Source of the DNA: SAR86 cluster bacterium
GTDB lineage: Bacteria > Pseudomonadota > Gammaproteobacteria > Pseudomonadales > Pseudohongiellaceae
Assembly (NCBI GenBank): GCA_002401885.1
Contig: NVUL01000059.1
Coordinates: forward strand, 1-34,553
DNA length: 34,553 nt
Direction of reading: 5' to 3'
Positions 33,780-34,553 of this stretch are shown in pieces. The notes beneath the pieces are model-generated. The model saw only the letters and a program-made list of their open reading frames with translations. It searched no databases and was not told the origin of the DNA. Position numbers and translations under genes: made by a program. Numbering within the stretch: the first letter of the stretch is position 1; every line of letters begins with the position of its first letter.

Positions 33780-33843
33780 AAAAGAAATTTTGGGCCAATA
33801 CCTCAGTAGTAAAAAATGTAATCAATTCAATGAGGATTACCGG

Positions 33844-34494
33844 ATGAATGAAGAATTGCCTTCACGGCGCCAAATAAATCACAAAGTAATGCGTGTAATA
33901 GTTGGAATTATTGCGCTTTCACTGTCGCCTGCTGTGTGGCTGCTTTCAGGTAGCGATAACGAACTGACGTCTATTAGCATCTCTTACTGGACCGACTCAC
34001 GGGATGTTTTCGTGGGATCATTGATAGCGGTAGGATTCTTTTTGTCTGCATACAATGGAACGGGTGTCGGGAGAGATTGGGAGTACTATTTAAGTAAGAT
34101 GGCTTGTTTCTTCGCTATTTGCGTGGCTATTTTCCCTACAAAGGGATTTTCTGAAGAAAATATGCCAGCCAAGTGGGTGCAGGCAATTTCCAATTCGTTT
34201 TGGCTAGAACCCCGAATCATTCATGGCATTTCCGCTGTTCTCCTTTTTGCGTGTCTTATTGCGCTTATGTGGTTTTTCTCTGTGCGCGCGCGGAAAAAAG
34301 GCAAGAAGAATCGAGCCAATCTCTATCGCTTGATTTGTGTGTTGATGGTGGTGGGAATCGTTGTTCTGTTCTTGATCGGGAATAGTTTTGATTTCAACGA
34401 TACTCTCTTTTGGGTAGAGTTTTGGGGGCTTTCTTGGTTTGGGTGTGGTTGGTTATTAGCAGGAAGTTATAAAAGCGAAAATCAAAGCACCTAA
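33844..34494 (+). CDS. Six-helix integral membrane protein, unknown function
   Basis: A 216-aa membrane protein with about six hydrophobic segments: VIVGIIALSLSPAVWLLSG, VFVGSLIAVGFFLSAYNG, ACFFAICVAIFP, ISAVLLFACLIALMWFF, LICVLMVVGIVVLFLIG and FWGLSWFGCGWLLAGS. The conserved-looking SISYWTDSRDVFVG stretch recalls uncharacterised membrane proteins of proteobacteria, but I know no function. The frame extends back to 33733, overlapping the previous gene; ATG 33844 is chosen because GAGG at 33832-33835 precedes it and avoids that overlap. It ends 35 bases before another palindrome half-copy. Confidence 0.75.
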   Translation: MNEELPSRRQINHKVMRVIVGIIALSLSPAVWLLSGSDNELTSISISYWTDSRDVFVGSLIAVGFFLSAYNGTGVGRDWEYYLSKMACFFAICVAIFPTKGFSEENMPAKWVQAISNSFWLEPRIIHGISAVLLFACLIALMWFFSVRARKKGKKNRANLYRLICVLMVVGIVVLFLIGNSFDFNDTLFWVEFWGLSWFGCGWLLAGSYKSENQST

Positions 34495-34507
34495 CAGAAA
34501 TGACCGG

Positions 34508-34533
34508 AACAAAATTGGGGAACAAAATTGGGG
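34508..34533 (+). repeat. 13-bp tandem duplication at the edge of the last repeat
   Basis: AACAAAATTGGGG occurs twice in tandem (34508-34520 and 34521-34533). The second copy runs into the outer TGGGG of the palindromic element, so the duplication involves the element boundary. Confidence 0.85.
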
Positions 34534-34553
34534 TCAGAGTAAATATACAGTAC
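34529..34553. repeat. Palindromic repeat half-copy cut by the window end (copy D)
   Basis: TGGGGTCAGAGTAAATAT followed by ACAGTAC reaches the window end two bases past the expected dyad centre. It matches copy A except at the centre, where it agrees with copy B. The rest must lie outside the window. Confidence 0.85.

Noticed and set aside
33733..33843. Upstream extension of the last membrane protein overlapping the secreted protein
   Set aside because: The extra 37 residues are polar, overlap another gene and lack a ribosome site; ATG 33844 has GAGG well placed.
31033..34553. Repeated palindromes as a CRISPR array
   Set aside because: The copies are far apart, separated by whole genes, of unequal quality and without regular spacers; no cas gene is present.

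Overview
The window looks like a chromosomal stretch of a Gram-negative, probably marine-type gammaproteobacterium. The basis is two TonB-dependent receptors, several Tat and lipoprotein signals, a quinol-type nitric oxide reductase behind a perfect FNR/DNR box, and a bacterial RIO1-family kinase. This taxonomic guess is inference; there is no rRNA or tRNA gene in the window to anchor it.

Layout. (1) 1-11272: five tandem, same-strand, clearly paralogous ABC-type permeases of about 810-820 aa. They have the duplicated MacB-periplasmic-core plus FtsX architecture known as ADOP; the first is cut by the window edge. Spacers are 15-67 bp and no ATPase gene is visible. (2) 11508-15649: a TonB-dependent receptor, a strong terminator, then a lipoprotein cytochrome c5 overlapping by 4 bp a Tat-exported FAD oxidase of the aldonolactone oxidase family. 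(3) 15724-16965 (minus): a Tat-exported PLP enzyme of the D-threonine aldolase/D-serine dehydratase fold, convergent with the oxidase across a bidirectional terminator. (4) 17106-19619: FNR/DNR box, qNOR gene and terminator, a self-contained NO-detoxification unit. (5) 19762-23672: a second TonB-receptor-like barrel, a nitroreductase and a RIO1 kinase. (6) 23865-30745: a cluster of exported hydrolase-like proteins: three six-bladed or NHL-type beta-propellers (paraoxonase/SMP-30 relatives), an N-acyl-homoserine-lactonase-like metallo-beta-lactamase-fold protein, a COG3618 amidohydrolase and an epoxide-hydrolase-like alpha/beta hydrolase. (7) 30813-34553: an orphan LuxR-type HTH protein and four proteins of unknown function (two secreted, two membrane), whose transcription units are separated by copies of a 46-bp palindromic repeat.

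How the genes may work together. Parts 2, 3 and 6 are rich in envelope-targeted enzymes that oxidise or open lactones, epoxides and similar rings. At least four carry twin-arginine signals. I infer a periplasmic catabolic or detoxification programme fed by TonB-dependent uptake, but no substrate can be named from sequence. The most distinctive structures are the five-gene ADOP array, the textbook -41.5 FNR/DNR promoter of the qNOR gene, and the family of 46-bp palindromes at the right end.
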